Shown here one piece after another: positions 1 through 9,639 of a stretch of 19,735 nucleotides of DNA. Made by a program: the position numbers and the translations under genes. Origin of the DNA: Terfezia claveryi (lineage: Eukaryota > Ascomycota > Pezizomycetes > Pezizales > Pezizaceae); assembly GCA_015179025.1 (NCBI GenBank), contig WHUX01000555.1, positions 1-19,735 of the forward strand, read 5' to 3'. The notes beneath the pieces are model-generated. The model did not search any database, was not told the DNA's origin, and saw nothing but the letters and a program-made list of their open reading frames with translations. Positions within the stretch are counted from its first letter, which is position 1; each line of letters opens with the position of its first letter.

Positions 1-283
1 TAATGAGTCATGCGCCATAAACGATGGTCATGTGGCCATAGTAGTGACTCACACGCCTTTAAACAGAGGTCACGCAGCCATAATGAGGGTGTCTTCACAT
101 GGCAAGTGCCATGGAACTTCCCATAGCAAATTCTGCGTGCTATGTACGCTTATAAAGCAATAGGAGGTGGTAGAAGGCTAGTCCTTCAACCAAGAGGCTT
201 AGTTATATAACATAGTAGTAATATAGGAAATATAAAAGTATATAATCAATTATATAAGCAATGAAACAACGTTCTCCATTACA
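1..283 (-). mobile_element. Family A LTR, 5' part (cut by window edge)
   Basis: Read on the minus strand, this begins TGTAATGGAGAACG at 283 and follows the first 283 bases of the family A LTR, best matched by 17783-18065. It holds two AP-1/Gcn4-type sites (TGAGTCA 4-10, TGACTCA 45-51) in the 41-42 bp tandem repeat. The TATA box and 3' half lie left of the window. It interrupts the 3' end of the family B element at 284. If it is a solo LTR or a whole element, the 5-bp target TCCAG (284-288) should recur at its far end. Confidence 0.9.
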
Positions 284-460
284 TCCAGCAACAGAGGCCT
301 GGGCACAGCAACCGGCAAAATCAACACAGAAAACAACAACAAGTGCAAGAACGGGAACCCCAACTCCAAACAACAAAGACCCATCACCTGCGTTACAGGT
401 GATAACAGAGACAACAACAACAAGAACAAGGACAAGAACCCCAACTCAGACATAGGGAGA
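284..460 (-). repeat. Divergent 3' end (3' LTR remnant) of the family B element
   Basis: Between the pol stop (461-463) and the family A LTR. It contains one copy of the family B palindromic repeat core (383-403, ATCACCTG...CAGGTGAT), so it is LTR-related. It also has two copies of a GAGTTGGGGTTC-led, GTT/CTT-rich segment that has no match in the 5' LTR. The three 48-bp repeats of the 5' LTR are not seen, and no clear LTR start or polypurine tract is visible. It may be a diverged, rearranged or recombinant 3' LTR. Confidence 0.5.
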
Positions 461-1911
461 TCACTCAACCGGATGGTGCTTCCTCGAGTATTGCTGATGG
501 AATAGGGAAACCAGATCCTGAGCATTTTCCAGGTCCTCAGCGGGTTGCCAGGTAGCCTCCTCATGCCCTCCCATTTAACCTTGTAATGCAGACGCCCATA
601 CCTCTTTCACGAGTCCAGCACTTCTTCCACCTCCCATTCCTCTTCATCTTCGATAACTACTGGGGGAGGTGAGGGGTGTTTCTACCCTAGGAGGGGATCG
701 TCAGCTGCTGGCTCAACTTCTGATATGTGTACAACCGGGTGGCATTTGATGTCCTTGGGGAACCTCAATCGATAGGCATGAGTGCCCACAGCAGCCACCA
801 CCTTGAATAGACCTAGGAACTTATGGTCGAGCTTATGAGATGGCCGTTCCATCCGGAAGTACCTGCTAGAGAGCCACACCTTATCTCCTGTTTGATACCT
901 GGGGGCTGGCAACTGTGATCCGTTAGCATGCTCTGCTTGCCTAGCTTGAGTATATACCAGCTCGGCTTTTAGGGTAGAGTGGAGCTCCGCAATCCCAGCT
1001 GCGAACTCCTTGGCTGGGGAATGAATTCTCTGCAGGGGTGCCAGAGCATCTACGAATCGGGGGTGCCAACCATAATTGGGTAGGAAGGGGGAAGTTTTCG
1101 AGGACTCCAAGAACTATTTGTTGGCGGCGAATTTGCAGGTCGCCAGCAGTGAAACCCAGTTGTCCTGCTTGTAATTGATGAAAGCCCTCAAATACTACTC
1201 TATGATGGCATTTATCCTCTCTGATTGGCCATCCGTCTGGGGGTGGTAAGCTGTTGACAGATGAACTTTGATCCCCAGAAGTTCACAGAAGGCTTGCTAG
1301 AATTCTGAGGTAAACTGGGGCCCACAGTCGGACACAATCGATTCAGGGATGCCATGGTACCGAAATACATTATTGAGGTAGAGGTTGGCTAACTCCGGAG
1401 TGGAGCAGGTATCTCGGCAAGGTATAACATATCTCATCTTCGTTAATCAGTCTACCACCATCAGGATGGCATTAAACCCTGTGTTTTCTGGCAATCCCGT
1501 CACGAAGTCCATAGTCAGGTGCAGCCAGGGTCAATCCGGGATGTCCAGAGGTTTCAGGGTCACGTATAGGATGTGGCGCACAGGCTTAGAACGTTTGCAA
1601 ACATGGCAATTCCGTACGTACCATTCCACATCCTTCCACTGGTTAATCCATGTATATTCCCTAGCTAGCAGCTCCAACATTTTAGCCACTTCAGGTGACT
1701 TGCAATTAGGCTGTCGTGGTGTTCCTTGATCAATTGCAGGTGCAGTTCTCCTTCCGGTATATAGAGCCATTCGAGGTGGTAGAGGATGCCCTTCTGGACG
1801 GTACACTCGGCCAGGGAAATCTTGGGGTGGCAGCACTGGCCGGAATCCACTGCGGTGATAATGTCTTTGGCCAGTGGGTCATCCGCGTATGCCCTTTTTA
1901 CCTGTTGTTAG
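461..1911 (-). pseudogene. Family B integrase with C-terminal chromodomain (pol 3' part), broken
   Basis: This would insert the retroelement cDNA into the genome. On the minus strand the zinc-binding domain comes first (His-His near EHHDSLIASH about 1730, then NCHVCKRSKP about 1585), with a frameshift between the two halves near 1695. The catalytic core follows: LMVVD at about 1452 (first Asp, next codon a TGA where families have Arg), SDCGPQF at about 1325 (second Asp, the usual Arg now Cys) and QTDGQSE at about 1220 (Glu), a D,D-35-E arrangement. The C-terminal part (682-1110) has GDKVWLSS and HPVVHISEVEP. A chromodomain with HYKVKWEG (about 570-590) and ATWQPAEDLENAQDLV follows a one-base frameshift near 563. 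Other stops are at 1908-1910 and just before 1110. Chromodomains of this class target heterochromatin in known chromoviruses; that role here is inferred. Confidence 0.9.
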
Positions 1912-3600
1912 AGATTACTTCCAGCATCTACATTGGCCTCGATATCCACGATCTCAGCCTCGACATCTGTAATATCAGCTTCAGCCTCAGCCTCAGCCAG
2001 AACGTTGGCGGCCAGGTCAAGATTTTCCGACTTCAGTACTACCTGGTTCTGGTATTTTAGCCTTTTATCGCCCCCCTTAGGGAGATCTCTTGATCTCCTA
2101 GTCAGTGCGTCTGGTTTCCCACCAGCCTTTCCTGGCTGGTACTTGATTTTGAAGTTGAACTAGGACAGGAATGCTGACCACCTAGCCTGCCGGCGATTTA
2201 GCAGCTCAGTAGTTATGAAGTATTCCAGGTTGGAGTGGTCGGAAAGGACCTCGATAACACCCTTCGCTAACTCTAGGTGGGGCCTCCATTCCTTAAAAGC
2301 CCACACAATGGCCATTAATTCCTTATCATAGATCTCATAATTACATTCCACTGGGGAGTGCTTTTTGGAGAAATAGGCCACTGGGTAGAGGACTCCATTG
2401 ACATACTGGGACAGGATTCCGGCGGAGATATAGTCGGAGGCATCCGTTTCCACGATGCACTCGCTATCAGGGTCAAAATGGGCTAGGATTGGGGCTGAGC
2501 AGAAGGCTTCCTTGTGATTCTGGAGGGCAGATTGGGCTTCTAGATTCCAGTCGAAGCGCCAGTCTTTTTTGGTCAGGGCAGTAAGGGGGGCTACGATCTT
2601 CGAATATCCCATGATAAAACACCAGTAAAAGTTGGTGAACCCCAGGAATGCCTGGACGTCCTTGTGGTTGGCAGGGATTTCCCAATCCTGGATTGCCGTG
2701 ACTTTGGCAGGGTCCATCCTAATACCTTCTGTAGTTATGATCAAGCCCAGATACTTTACCTCTTGGACATGGAATTCACATTTTTCGGGCTTAAGGTATA
2801 GCCCAGCCTGCTCCAGCTTCTCCAACACCTGCCTGACATGGACCTTGTGTTCTGCTAGAGAATCCGAGTATATGAGAATGTCATCCAGATAAGCTATGCA
2901 AAACACATCCAAGAAGACCCGTAGGGTGTCGTTAATGAAGTGCTGGAAAGAGGCCAGAGCATTGGTTAATCTGAAAGGCATGACATTGTACTCAAAATGC
3001 CCATACCTGGTCCGAAAAGCTGTCTTCCACTCTTCACCTTCTGCAATCCATACTAGGTTATAGGCCCCTCTCAGATCTAGTTTGGTAAACCATTTTTACT
3101 TGGATAACCTTGCCAGAGTCTCCTGAATCAGAGGCAAGGGGTACCTGTTCTTCACTGTTATTTCATTTAGGCCAGGATAGTTCACACACAACCAAAGGGA
3201 TCCATCCGATTTCTTGATGAATAGCATGGGTGCACTAGCTAGAGAGGAGCTATGGCGAATAAATCTCTTGTTGATGTTTTCTTCCAAGTACTTCTTCAAA
3301 GCTTCCAGTTCTGCTCAAGACATTTCATATAATGGTCCATAGGGGGGAGTTTTGCCTTCCAGCAAGGGTATGGTGTGGTCATATGGCTGGTGGAGAGCAA
3401 GCTTTTCCACGGCTTTCTCAGAGAATAGGTCTATGAACTCGTGGTATTCATCCGGAACCAGAGACTTCCATTCTCCCCTGGATCGCAGCTTGTTAATTTC
3501 CAGGTTGACTTCGTAGATTAACAGGGTATAGGCCTTCAGTTTGTGCCTTTTAGTAAGGTGAGCAAAGGTCTCAGCTCCGATGAAGCTAACATTCAGGGGT
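1912..3600 (-). pseudogene. Family B reverse transcriptase and RNase H (pol middle part), broken
   Basis: Copies element RNA to DNA and removes the RNA strand. Visible in order on the minus strand: the linker leading to QPYDHTIPLLEGKTPPYGPL (about 3340-3400); RT entry motif [42 protein letters not shown] (first catalytic Asp, about 3080); [17 protein letters not shown] (2880-2891, the catalytic pair); [11 protein letters not shown]. RNase H follows with [15 protein letters not shown] (about 2430-2460), [15 protein letters not shown] and [10 protein letters not shown]. Stops interrupt at about 3315, 3096, 2160 and 1908. All catalytic Asp residues survive, so inactivation is by nonsense codons and frameshifts rather than active-site loss. 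The connector after RNase H (1912-2160) is rich in Ala, Glu and Asp. Confidence 0.92.
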
Positions 3601-4213
3601 TTTGGGGGTGCGAGGGGGCATAGGAAGCAGTAGAAACAGGGGAAACAGGGGGATTGGTGGCATTGATGTGTGCGGGCTGGTATACCACCTGAGGTGAGTG
3701 GATTATAGGAGGCGGTGATGCACACAGACCAGTAATGGTGGCCTTGAGGTGTCCGTAGTATCTTCTGCAGTAAGGGCTATTAAAATGTAGGATATAGGAG
3801 CTAAAGCTGACCGATACATCATGCATCCTGAGCCAGGGGATTCCGAGGATGATTGGATACTTGACCTTGGTAACGAACATAGGGAGGTTTTCGGAGTGGT
3901 CCCCGATCTGGGCAGGTGTACAGGCAATGTCGGTGATGGCTTTAGAGGAGATAGGTCGGCCATCAATAACATGGAGGAGGCGAGGAGTCTTAAGCTTAGA
4001 GGTAGGTATGGCATGCTTACTGACAAAGATCTAGTCGATAAAGGCAATTCCTGATACTCCACAGTCTACGAGGGCTGTTGTGACGAGTGTTTTACTAGTA
4101 CCATTAAAAGATATCATGATAGGTACAACAAGGTGTTTACTGAATAGGTGAGACTCATCAACAAACTTAGACAGAGGAGAGAGTAAAGGTACAGAAAATG
4201 CAGATAATGACAA
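3593..4213 (-). pseudogene. Family B aspartic protease region and linker, broken
   Basis: A retropepsin-like region that would cut the polyprotein. The active-site stretch reads ALVDCGVSGIAFID with Asp at 4064-4066; families of this kind have Asp-Ser-Gly here, so Ser is changed to Cys. A TAG stop follows at 4031-4033. The conserved second part has YPIILGIPWLRMHD (about 3830-3860), the LGxPWL motif typical of this class. A Pro/Ser-rich linker then runs to 3593, where the frame shifts into the RT-containing frame. The region starts just after the gag stop at 4249, so gag and pol were probably separate or frame-shifted reading frames, though decay hides the original arrangement. Confidence 0.82.
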
Positions 4214-4248
4214 ATGACCTGTGGCAGGTCCCTAACTAGTGTCAGTAA

Positions 4249-5382
4249 CTAGGCAAGGGACAGGGCTTTTCCTGACTCATCCACCTCTTCGATCCTGGAT
4301 TTGGAGATGGCGTGAGCGCCTATTGAATGGTTTTTTTGGAGAGGACATGCCGCGATGAAATGGTCCCCCTTCCCACATATAATGTACAAACCCTGAGTGC
4401 AGCGACAGTCCCTTTCCTCTTGGGTAAGACGAGGCCTACATGCTGACAGGTCCATAGGAGCAGCCCCACCCACTACCAAGGAGGGGTGCGCAGGCTTGTT
4501 GACTGGTGTGGGTTGTTGTTGTTGCGTGCATGCTGTCGGAAATGGTGTATGGGGAGTCGAGGTCGGGAGTGTCTTTTGGGGGGCTCTGAGTGCCGCTGTC
4601 TGCTGTTCCACCCAGCTAGCTTGTTCAATAAGTTCCTCCAGGGTCTTTGTCAGTAGGCAGTAAACCAGAGCGTTTTTCAGCTCGAAGGTAAGCCCGTCTT
4701 TGAACTAATCGAGCTTGGCTTTGTCATTCCAATTGAGCTCTGCTACTAGCCTAGAGAACTCAGCGACATAGGCTGACAGTTCATTGTGTTTTTGCTAGAG
4801 GTCTCGCAGGGCCCTGCTGGTGGTTCTTTTAGGATCCGGGTCTCCGAAGGCTCAGTCCAGGATTTCCATTAGTGCTGGGATATCTACCAGATCAATCCCC
4901 GTGGCCTTAATAAAGGGCTGTACCTGGTCCATGGCCTTACCCTCCAGTAGGACATAGACATATGAGAGCAGGTGGTGGACAGTGGGGAACTTCGCCAAGT
5001 CCCTAGAGAGTTTTATCTGCACAGAGTTTTTCCATGCTCATAAACGGCCCCAGTCCCCATTAAACTTGGGCAAGGTAGGTAGGTCTTGTGTTTTCTGGTT
5101 TTTTGTACCATCAGTCAGGTCCAAAGCACGAGTCAGTCTCCGGATGGTTATCTTGTCCTCTGCTATATCTTCTCGGAGAAGGGTTATTTTATCTTCAGCT
5201 TCTCGGATTCGCCTTTCGGCTTTCTGAAGGTCTGCTCCTTGTTGTTCGCCGATGGCATAAGTATCTATGAATATTTCGATCAAAGTTCGTTAGTATGCTA
5301 ATAGTTCTGTCGGGTCTGATGGGATCGGAGTCGCCCTCCAGGCTGCAAATCTATCGGTGGGTAGTGGAATGTTCGCGGACAT
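4249..5382 (-). pseudogene. Family B gag (capsid and zinc knuckle), broken
   Basis: The structural capsid protein. The ATG at 5380-5382 lies 31 bases after the LTR and starts MSANIPLPTDRF; the B2 copy has a homologous start at 16192, which supports it. A charged, coiled-coil-like segment follows (DLQKAERRIREAEDKIT), then the capsid region (LPTLPKFNGDW, IKLSRDLAKFPTVHHLLSYV, LSAYVAEFSRLVAELNW) and a Pro/Thr/Gln-rich stretch. Near the end is a zinc knuckle (4345-4386) reading YIICGKGDHFIAAC, where the first Cys of CCHC is Tyr (TGC to TAC type change). In-frame stops lie near 5290, 4850, 4796 and 4708, mostly explained by CAG/CAA to TAG/TAA or CGA to TGA. The whole frame is about 377 codons. Confidence 0.88.
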
Positions 5383-5401
5383 TGTACCGGTTGGTCTGAA
5401 A

Positions 5402-5413
5402 GATCCAACGTAG
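5402..5413 (-). other. Candidate primer-binding site of the family B element
   Basis: The first bases after the LTR on the minus strand are CTACGTTGGATC, identical in the B2 copy (16156-16167). A TGG sits six bases after the LTR end, as expected for pairing to a tRNA CCA end. The matching tRNA could not be named by eye. Confidence 0.4.
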
Positions 5414-6035
5414 TGTAATGAGGGCTCGGGGCAACAAGGCGACCAAGAGGTATGCCGGGGTAGTGGCAAGAGGGAATTGCACACTTAGGAGTGCTACATG
5501 TGTGATCTGGGGAAAGGCTAGGGTAAGACACACGTAGGAATGCTACGTGTGTGACCAGGGGAAGGCTGAGATAGGAGGCAATAGCAAGAGGCAAGAGAGG
5601 CAGAGAGCAAGGGACATGAGACATGCAGAGGCAGTTGCTACATGTGTCAAGGGAGGCTGCTATGCTACAGAGTTGTTTTGTATGAGACAGGAATGTGCAC
5701 AAGGGAGGTGTACAAGTGCTGGGAGAAGCAAGGTCCTGTATTGGGTATACAAGACGTTGGATAGGGATCCAATGATAGTACGAGGGACAGGGTCTATATA
5801 TACATAATTCTGTCAGGGCAATGGGGGAAATAAGCTTCCCAAGATCCCTATCTCGGAAGCCAAGCAAGGTAACAATAACAATAACCCATCACCTGCATCG
5901 CAGGTAATGCCGAGGTCAGTAACAATGATAACTCATCACCTGCGATAGCAGGTCATGACAAAGACAACAATGGCAATGACCCATCACCTGCAATTGCAGG
6001 TGATGGCGAGGGCAACTGAGCACATGGTTATGACA
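5414..6035 (-). repeat. Family B 5' LTR of the minus-strand element
   Basis: Runs on the minus strand from TGTCATAACC (6035) to CATTACA (5414), 622 bp. Its ends were set by alignment to the plus-strand copy at 15595-16155, whose ends are the perfect pair TGTAAC/GTTACA. It contains three 47-48 bp repeats (palindrome cores 5888-5908, 5935-5956, 5983-6004), a TATA box (5795-5802), and near its 3' end two copies of a hairpin sequence with arms ACACACGTAG and CTACGTGTGT (second copy imperfect). It would carry the promoter and polyadenylation signals. Confidence 0.88.
5795..5802 (-). promoter_or_regulatory. TATA box in the family B 5' LTR
   Basis: TATATATA in a conserved block (followed on the minus strand by GACCCTGTCCCTCG) that aligns with 15816-15823 in B2. 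Its place after the 48-bp repeats and about 390 bp before the LTR end fits a retroelement core promoter. Confidence 0.55.
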
Positions 6036-6815
6036 ACCTATATGTACTACTAAAAGAAACTATTAAGAAATACAATATTTACAACCATGATAGTTACTAG
6101 TCCTATCTATGCCTAAATTACCTACAAAAGGTTACTACTATAAGAGAAAGAGATATACTTAGATACAAGTATTGTATTGGTTACTATAACTAATACAAGA
6201 ACTTTATTAGTTTATATGATACTAGAAAAAAGAACTTAAAAGCTATCAATAAGCTAATTCATAATATGGATTACTTTAAAAAAGTGTTAAGATTTTAGAA
6301 TAATAATGAAAAGAGTATAGAACCAGATTTAGTAATTGTAGAGTCGATAAAAGATTATGAGTTAGAATAGTATTATAAAGAAGAGATAGACAAGGATACA
6401 GTATTTAGACTACTATATTTAAGAGTCAAAAACGGAGATCAGATACCTATAGTAAAAGTATAGGATAGATTTATGTACTTGGTAAAGAATTTTATATGAA
6501 GGATAGTTATTTTTAAAGAACTACATGTTAAAGGTAACTCTGCTTCTAAATTCCTCATGCAACAAGTATATATTACTACTAGACATGGAGGCTTAACAAA
6601 GATAATGCAAAAGCTTACTAATATATATATCTTCTAAGATTTTTTATAAGCAGGTTGAATAATTTTAAATAAGTTATAAAACTTGCAAAATCACCAAAAA
6701 TCTATACAGAAGTTTCCTGAATTCTTTTCTTCTGTAAATAGACCTAATAGGCTATAGAAAAGTATAGCAATAGATTTTCTTAGTATAGAACATATTATAA
6801 TTTCATGTACTAAAT

Positions 6816-7493
6816 TGTAATGGAAAATATTATTTCATTGCTTATATAATTGATTATATACTTTTGTATTTCCTATATTACTACTATATTATGTAACTAA
6901 GCCTCTTAGTTGAAGGACTAGCCTTCTACCACCTCCTATTGCTTTATAAGTATCCATAGCATATAGAATTTGCCATGGAAAATTCCATGGAACTTGCCAT
7001 ATAAAGACACCCTCATTATGGCTATATGACCATCATTTATGGCATGTGACTCATTACTATGGCCATATGACTATCATTTATGGCGTGTAACTCATTACTA
7101 TGGCCACATAACCCCTTTTGTACAGTACATTACCTTTTAGTATGTTACCCTTTATTGTATTTATTTCCTTAGTTATCAGATCTCAAAGGAGTATAAATAG
7201 GCTACTGGATTCCCTCTGGAATCTACAGAAAGAAAGCAAGCAACAAGAAGCTCATAGCAGTAGGCAAGCCTATATTCTGATCAGATCAAGATCATATAGG
7301 TTAGATAGTACAAATCATATAAGATAGATTACACTAGTTAATTACTGTTCTCTCTGCGAACATCCCATATAGTAATCTCCCTATCCTTCTAAGGTCTTAC
7401 CTCAGCAGAACCGAAATATACAAATGTCCATGCCTATAGATATAGATTGTATAAATGGTACTGAATGAATACTGTCTAGTACCATTCATTACA
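6816..7493 (+). mobile_element. Solo family A LTR with 5-bp target duplication
   Basis: Runs TGTAATGG...CATTACA (678 bp) and is flanked directly by TAAAT on both sides (6811-6815 and 7494-7498). No internal element sequence is present, so it is a solo LTR left after recombination between two LTRs. It defines the true family A LTR ends for the rest of the window. It interrupts the family C integrase, whose frame resumes after one copy of the duplication. Confidence 0.95.
7192..7199 (+). promoter_or_regulatory. TATA box of solo family A LTR
   Basis: TATAAATA within AGTATAAATAGG, conserved at the same place in every family A LTR of the window. Confidence 0.55.
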
Positions 7494-7603
7494 TAAATTT
7501 ACCTTTAAGTATAGAACTTCTAAAGATAATAAGCCTCATATATTATTTTTTCTCAAGTTATTAGTCATCACTAACAGGCATTTTGATTTTATATTTCTAT
7601 TAG

Positions 7604-8235
7604 TATAATAGAGAATGTTGTTTTATTGCTTATATTATTGATTATATACTATTGTATTTTCTATATTACTACTACTAATATTATATAACCAAGCCTTTCA
7701 GTTGAAAAACTAGGCTTCTACTACTTTCTACTACTTTATAAGTATTTATAGCATATAGAATTTGCTATGGGAAATTCCATGGAAGTTGCTATATAAGTAC
7801 ACCCTTATTATGGCCATATAACTCTTGTTTTAGGCTACATTACTATTATTATAGCTATATGATATCTTTTGTACAGTAGACTACCTTTTAGTATAATATC
7901 CTTTATTGTATTTATTTCCTTAGTCATCAAATCTCAGAGGAGTATAAATAGGCCACTAAATTCCTTTTAGAATTTATAGATAAGACAGAAGCAAGCATCT
8001 ACTAACAAGCCTATATACCGATCAGATCGAGATCATATAGCTTAGAGAGTAAAAATTTATATGAGATATATTATACCAGTTAATTACTGTTTCCTAGCAG
8101 AACATTCTATATAATAATCTCCTTACCATTCTGAGGTTCTACTTTAGCAGAACCAAAATATATAAATATCTATGTCTATAGATATAGATTATATAAACTA
8201 TACTGAATGAATACTATTTAGTACTATTTATTACA
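7604..8235 (+). repeat. Family A 5' LTR (A0), heavily mutated
   Basis: Aligns along its length with the family A LTR but starts TATAATAGAGAATG, with the terminal TG changed to TA, and ends TTATTACA. It is 632 bp, shortened by small deletions in the tandem-repeat region, and is full of C-to-T and G-to-A changes relative to 16422-17102. A TATAAATA box remains at 7943-7950. It is followed by the family A leader rather than by a target duplication, so it is a 5' LTR, not a solo one. Expected target sequence: ATTAG (7599-7603). Confidence 0.9.
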
Positions 8236-8580
8236 TTTTTTTTAACTTATTTGCCTAATTTTTACTCTTAAGTCCAAGGCTTAATTAAGCTTCAGATACT
8301 TTTATTATACTCACATAAGTATATACAATTCAATACATATGTACACATATAAAAAATTGATATTATTATTTAACTAGCTAACTAATAAAATCTAACAATA
8401 AGGTATCGGACTTTTAACTATAGTATATTAACAAAAGATTTAGAAGCAAATTAAGCAGAGCTCTAATGAGCTATAGTATCCCATATTAAACAATCTCACT
8501 CTTATTAATAATACTTTTCCTAATAAAATCAATAAATTATCTTGCACTCTTAGCAACTACTATTATATCTATACCTGTAA
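8236..8580 (+). repeat. Family A non-coding leader (A0 copy), truncated
   Basis: Begins with a T run and AACTTATTTGCC and aligns with 11277-11622 (A1) and 17103-17385 (A2). Conserved blocks include GCAGAGCTCTAA, GTATCCCAT and TATCTTGCACTCTT. Homology stops at CCTGTAA (about 8580), the point where gag opens in A1, and unrelated sequence follows. No gag or pol belonging to this copy is present. Confidence 0.85.
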
Positions 8581-8887
8581 TACTTAGTGTGTGCTACGGG
8601 GCAAGTACAACTCGGACCTGGTCGCCAAGACCCGACTCAGCGAGCGAGTTTTGGAGTTTCAATAACTCGACCAGTCGGCTTTCCTATCCTACAACTCAAC
8701 TTGTAATTAATTGGTGATCTACAGATTACTCGCCAAGCCTACTCTGTTTCCTTTTTTTTTTTTATTGTTTTGTCCCGACTCTTCTATAATCTAATTATGT
8801 TTAACACCCTCATTCCGTTCTCCTATATCTTGGTTATCTTTGTATGACCGATTCTTTCTACCTTTACAGGTTGCTTGCATGGTGCTA
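8581..8887. other. Unassigned segment after the A0 junction
   Basis: No gene seen. The first 120 bases are less AT-rich than the flanks and contain short inverted repeats (CTGGTCG with CGACCAG; CGAGTT with AACTCG). A T-rich tract (about 8751-8764) follows. It could be host DNA or the start of another unrecognised element. Confidence 0.4.
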
Positions 8888-9095
8888 GATTGCTTGTCTC
8901 ATATTCCTTGCCCTATCACGGATTGTATCTACTGTACCCGATTGCCTGTCACGGATTCCTTACACTATCATGGATTCCTTGCTTCTTTTACTATGCCAGA
9001 TTGCCTCTCATGGATTGCTTGCACTGTTATGGATTACTTGTACTGTCACAGATTGCTTGTACTGTTATGGATTGCTTGCACTGTCATAGATTGCT
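8888..9095 (+). repeat. Degenerate 19-bp minisatellite
   Basis: The unit GATTGCTTGCACTGTCATG is repeated head to tail; the last four units (about 9013-9088) are regular 19-mers and earlier units vary in length (14, 19, 26). The 100-codon frames that cross it are by-products of the repeat and show no domain. Confidence 0.8.
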
Positions 9096-9639
9096 CCTAC
9101 CTACTGACAAACAATACTAGCAATCTGTACTACACGACCAAACAAAATCCTTACCCAAATATCAGTTAAGAAATATATTAATATACCTTAAATAAATCAC
9201 AAGATCTGTCACTATGACTATAACAAAAATCCTTCCCACATCCTACAAAACCTGAAAAATCCTTCCTAACCTCACTTGAGTTTACTAATAATCTCCCGTA
9301 AATCAATTCATACAACTATATAATATAGAAAGAAAAAAAAAAACTCTTCAAAGCAAAACCAAATGCCCTAAATGTTCCCTAAAAAAAGCACTTGGCTGGT
9401 GGGATGGTGTTCAACTGGTAGAAAGTCGGGTACTGGAACCTCGATCATCAAAGATTTCAATATTTACCTTGGCTGCCAGGCGTTTGGGTATCTGTGTTCC
9501 TTGGTAATTGACATCTAAACCGGAATCGTATAACATCAGGGTGGTCCCTCTTTGACCGTTGATATAAACATCCCCACATTGTGGTTGTTCTTAGAACTAT
9601 ATATTTCATCCTTAGTAACAGTGAACCTTCTACTAGGTG
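9096..9639. other. Intergenic stretch, no clear gene
   Basis: Mostly AT-rich to about 9370. From about 9420 to 9712 the minus strand has two short unbroken stretches in different frames, one with RRFTVTKDEIYSSKNNHNVG (9536-9712) and one with MLYDSGLDVNYQGTQIPKRL (about 9405-9533). Their composition looks coding-like, but I recognise no family and they are out of frame with each other. They may be remnants or exons of one minus-strand gene. Confidence 0.35.

Larger units (their letters stand above)
284..6035 (-). mobile_element. Family B Ty3/gypsy chromovirus, near full length, inactive
   Basis: A minus-strand LTR retrotransposon with the order 5' LTR (5414-6035), gag, protease, reverse transcriptase, RNase H, integrase, chromodomain and a divergent 3' end. 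This is the Ty3/gypsy order, with integrase after RNase H. At least ten in-frame stops and three or more frameshifts are spread over gag and pol, so no protein could be made intact. The sequence on its 5' side is ACCTA (6036-6040), the likely target duplication; the partner would lie left of the window because a family A LTR breaks the 3' end at 283. It sits in or beside the family C remnant. Confidence 0.9.
6036..7603 (+). pseudogene. Family C retroelement integrase remnant, AT-rich and split by a solo LTR
   Basis: One plus-strand frame can be followed from about 6041 to 6815 and again from 7499 to 7603, interrupted by about a dozen TAA/TAG/TGA codons. The later part has integrase features: RHGGLTKIMQKLTNIYIF (about 6581-6635, zinc-binding domain), QNHQKS, NRPNRL.KSIAIDFLS (start of the catalytic core, about 6725-6785), and after the solo LTR LLVITNR (about 7558-7578), where the first catalytic Asp of the family pattern LVITDR is Asn. 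The earlier part (KVTTIRERDILRYKYCIGYY, LYDTRKKNLKAINKLI) I do not recognise. Base composition is far more AT-rich than families A and B copies nearby, consistent with long exposure to RIP-like mutation. It ends at the A0 LTR at 7604. Confidence 0.65.

Noticed and set aside
2632..2892. Plus-strand ORFs opposite the family B pol (e.g. 1385-1729, 1716-2060, 2632-2892, 3821-4054, 4397-4663)
   Set aside because: Antisense to well-supported protease, RT and integrase motifs; no domains of their own.
5298..5867. Long minus-strand ORF and smaller plus-strand ORFs in 5298-5867, and matching ORFs in 15615-16276
   Set aside because: They fall in family B LTRs and the short gap before gag; their Cys/Pro/Leu-rich content has no domain and the two copies do not keep one frame.
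7118..7327. Short ORFs starting MYS, conserved at 7118, 10899, 16726 and on minus at 17580-17762
   Set aside because: They lie inside family A LTRs and span the TATA box, so they are conserved through shared LTR descent, not as genes.
8840..9169. 109- and 81-codon plus ORFs
   Set aside because: Translations of the 19-bp minisatellite; no domain and irregular units shift the frame.
9396..9460. tRNA-like stretch (TTCAACTGGTAG resembles an A box)
   Set aside because: No matching B box (GGTTCGAANCC) at the right distance and no acceptor stem.
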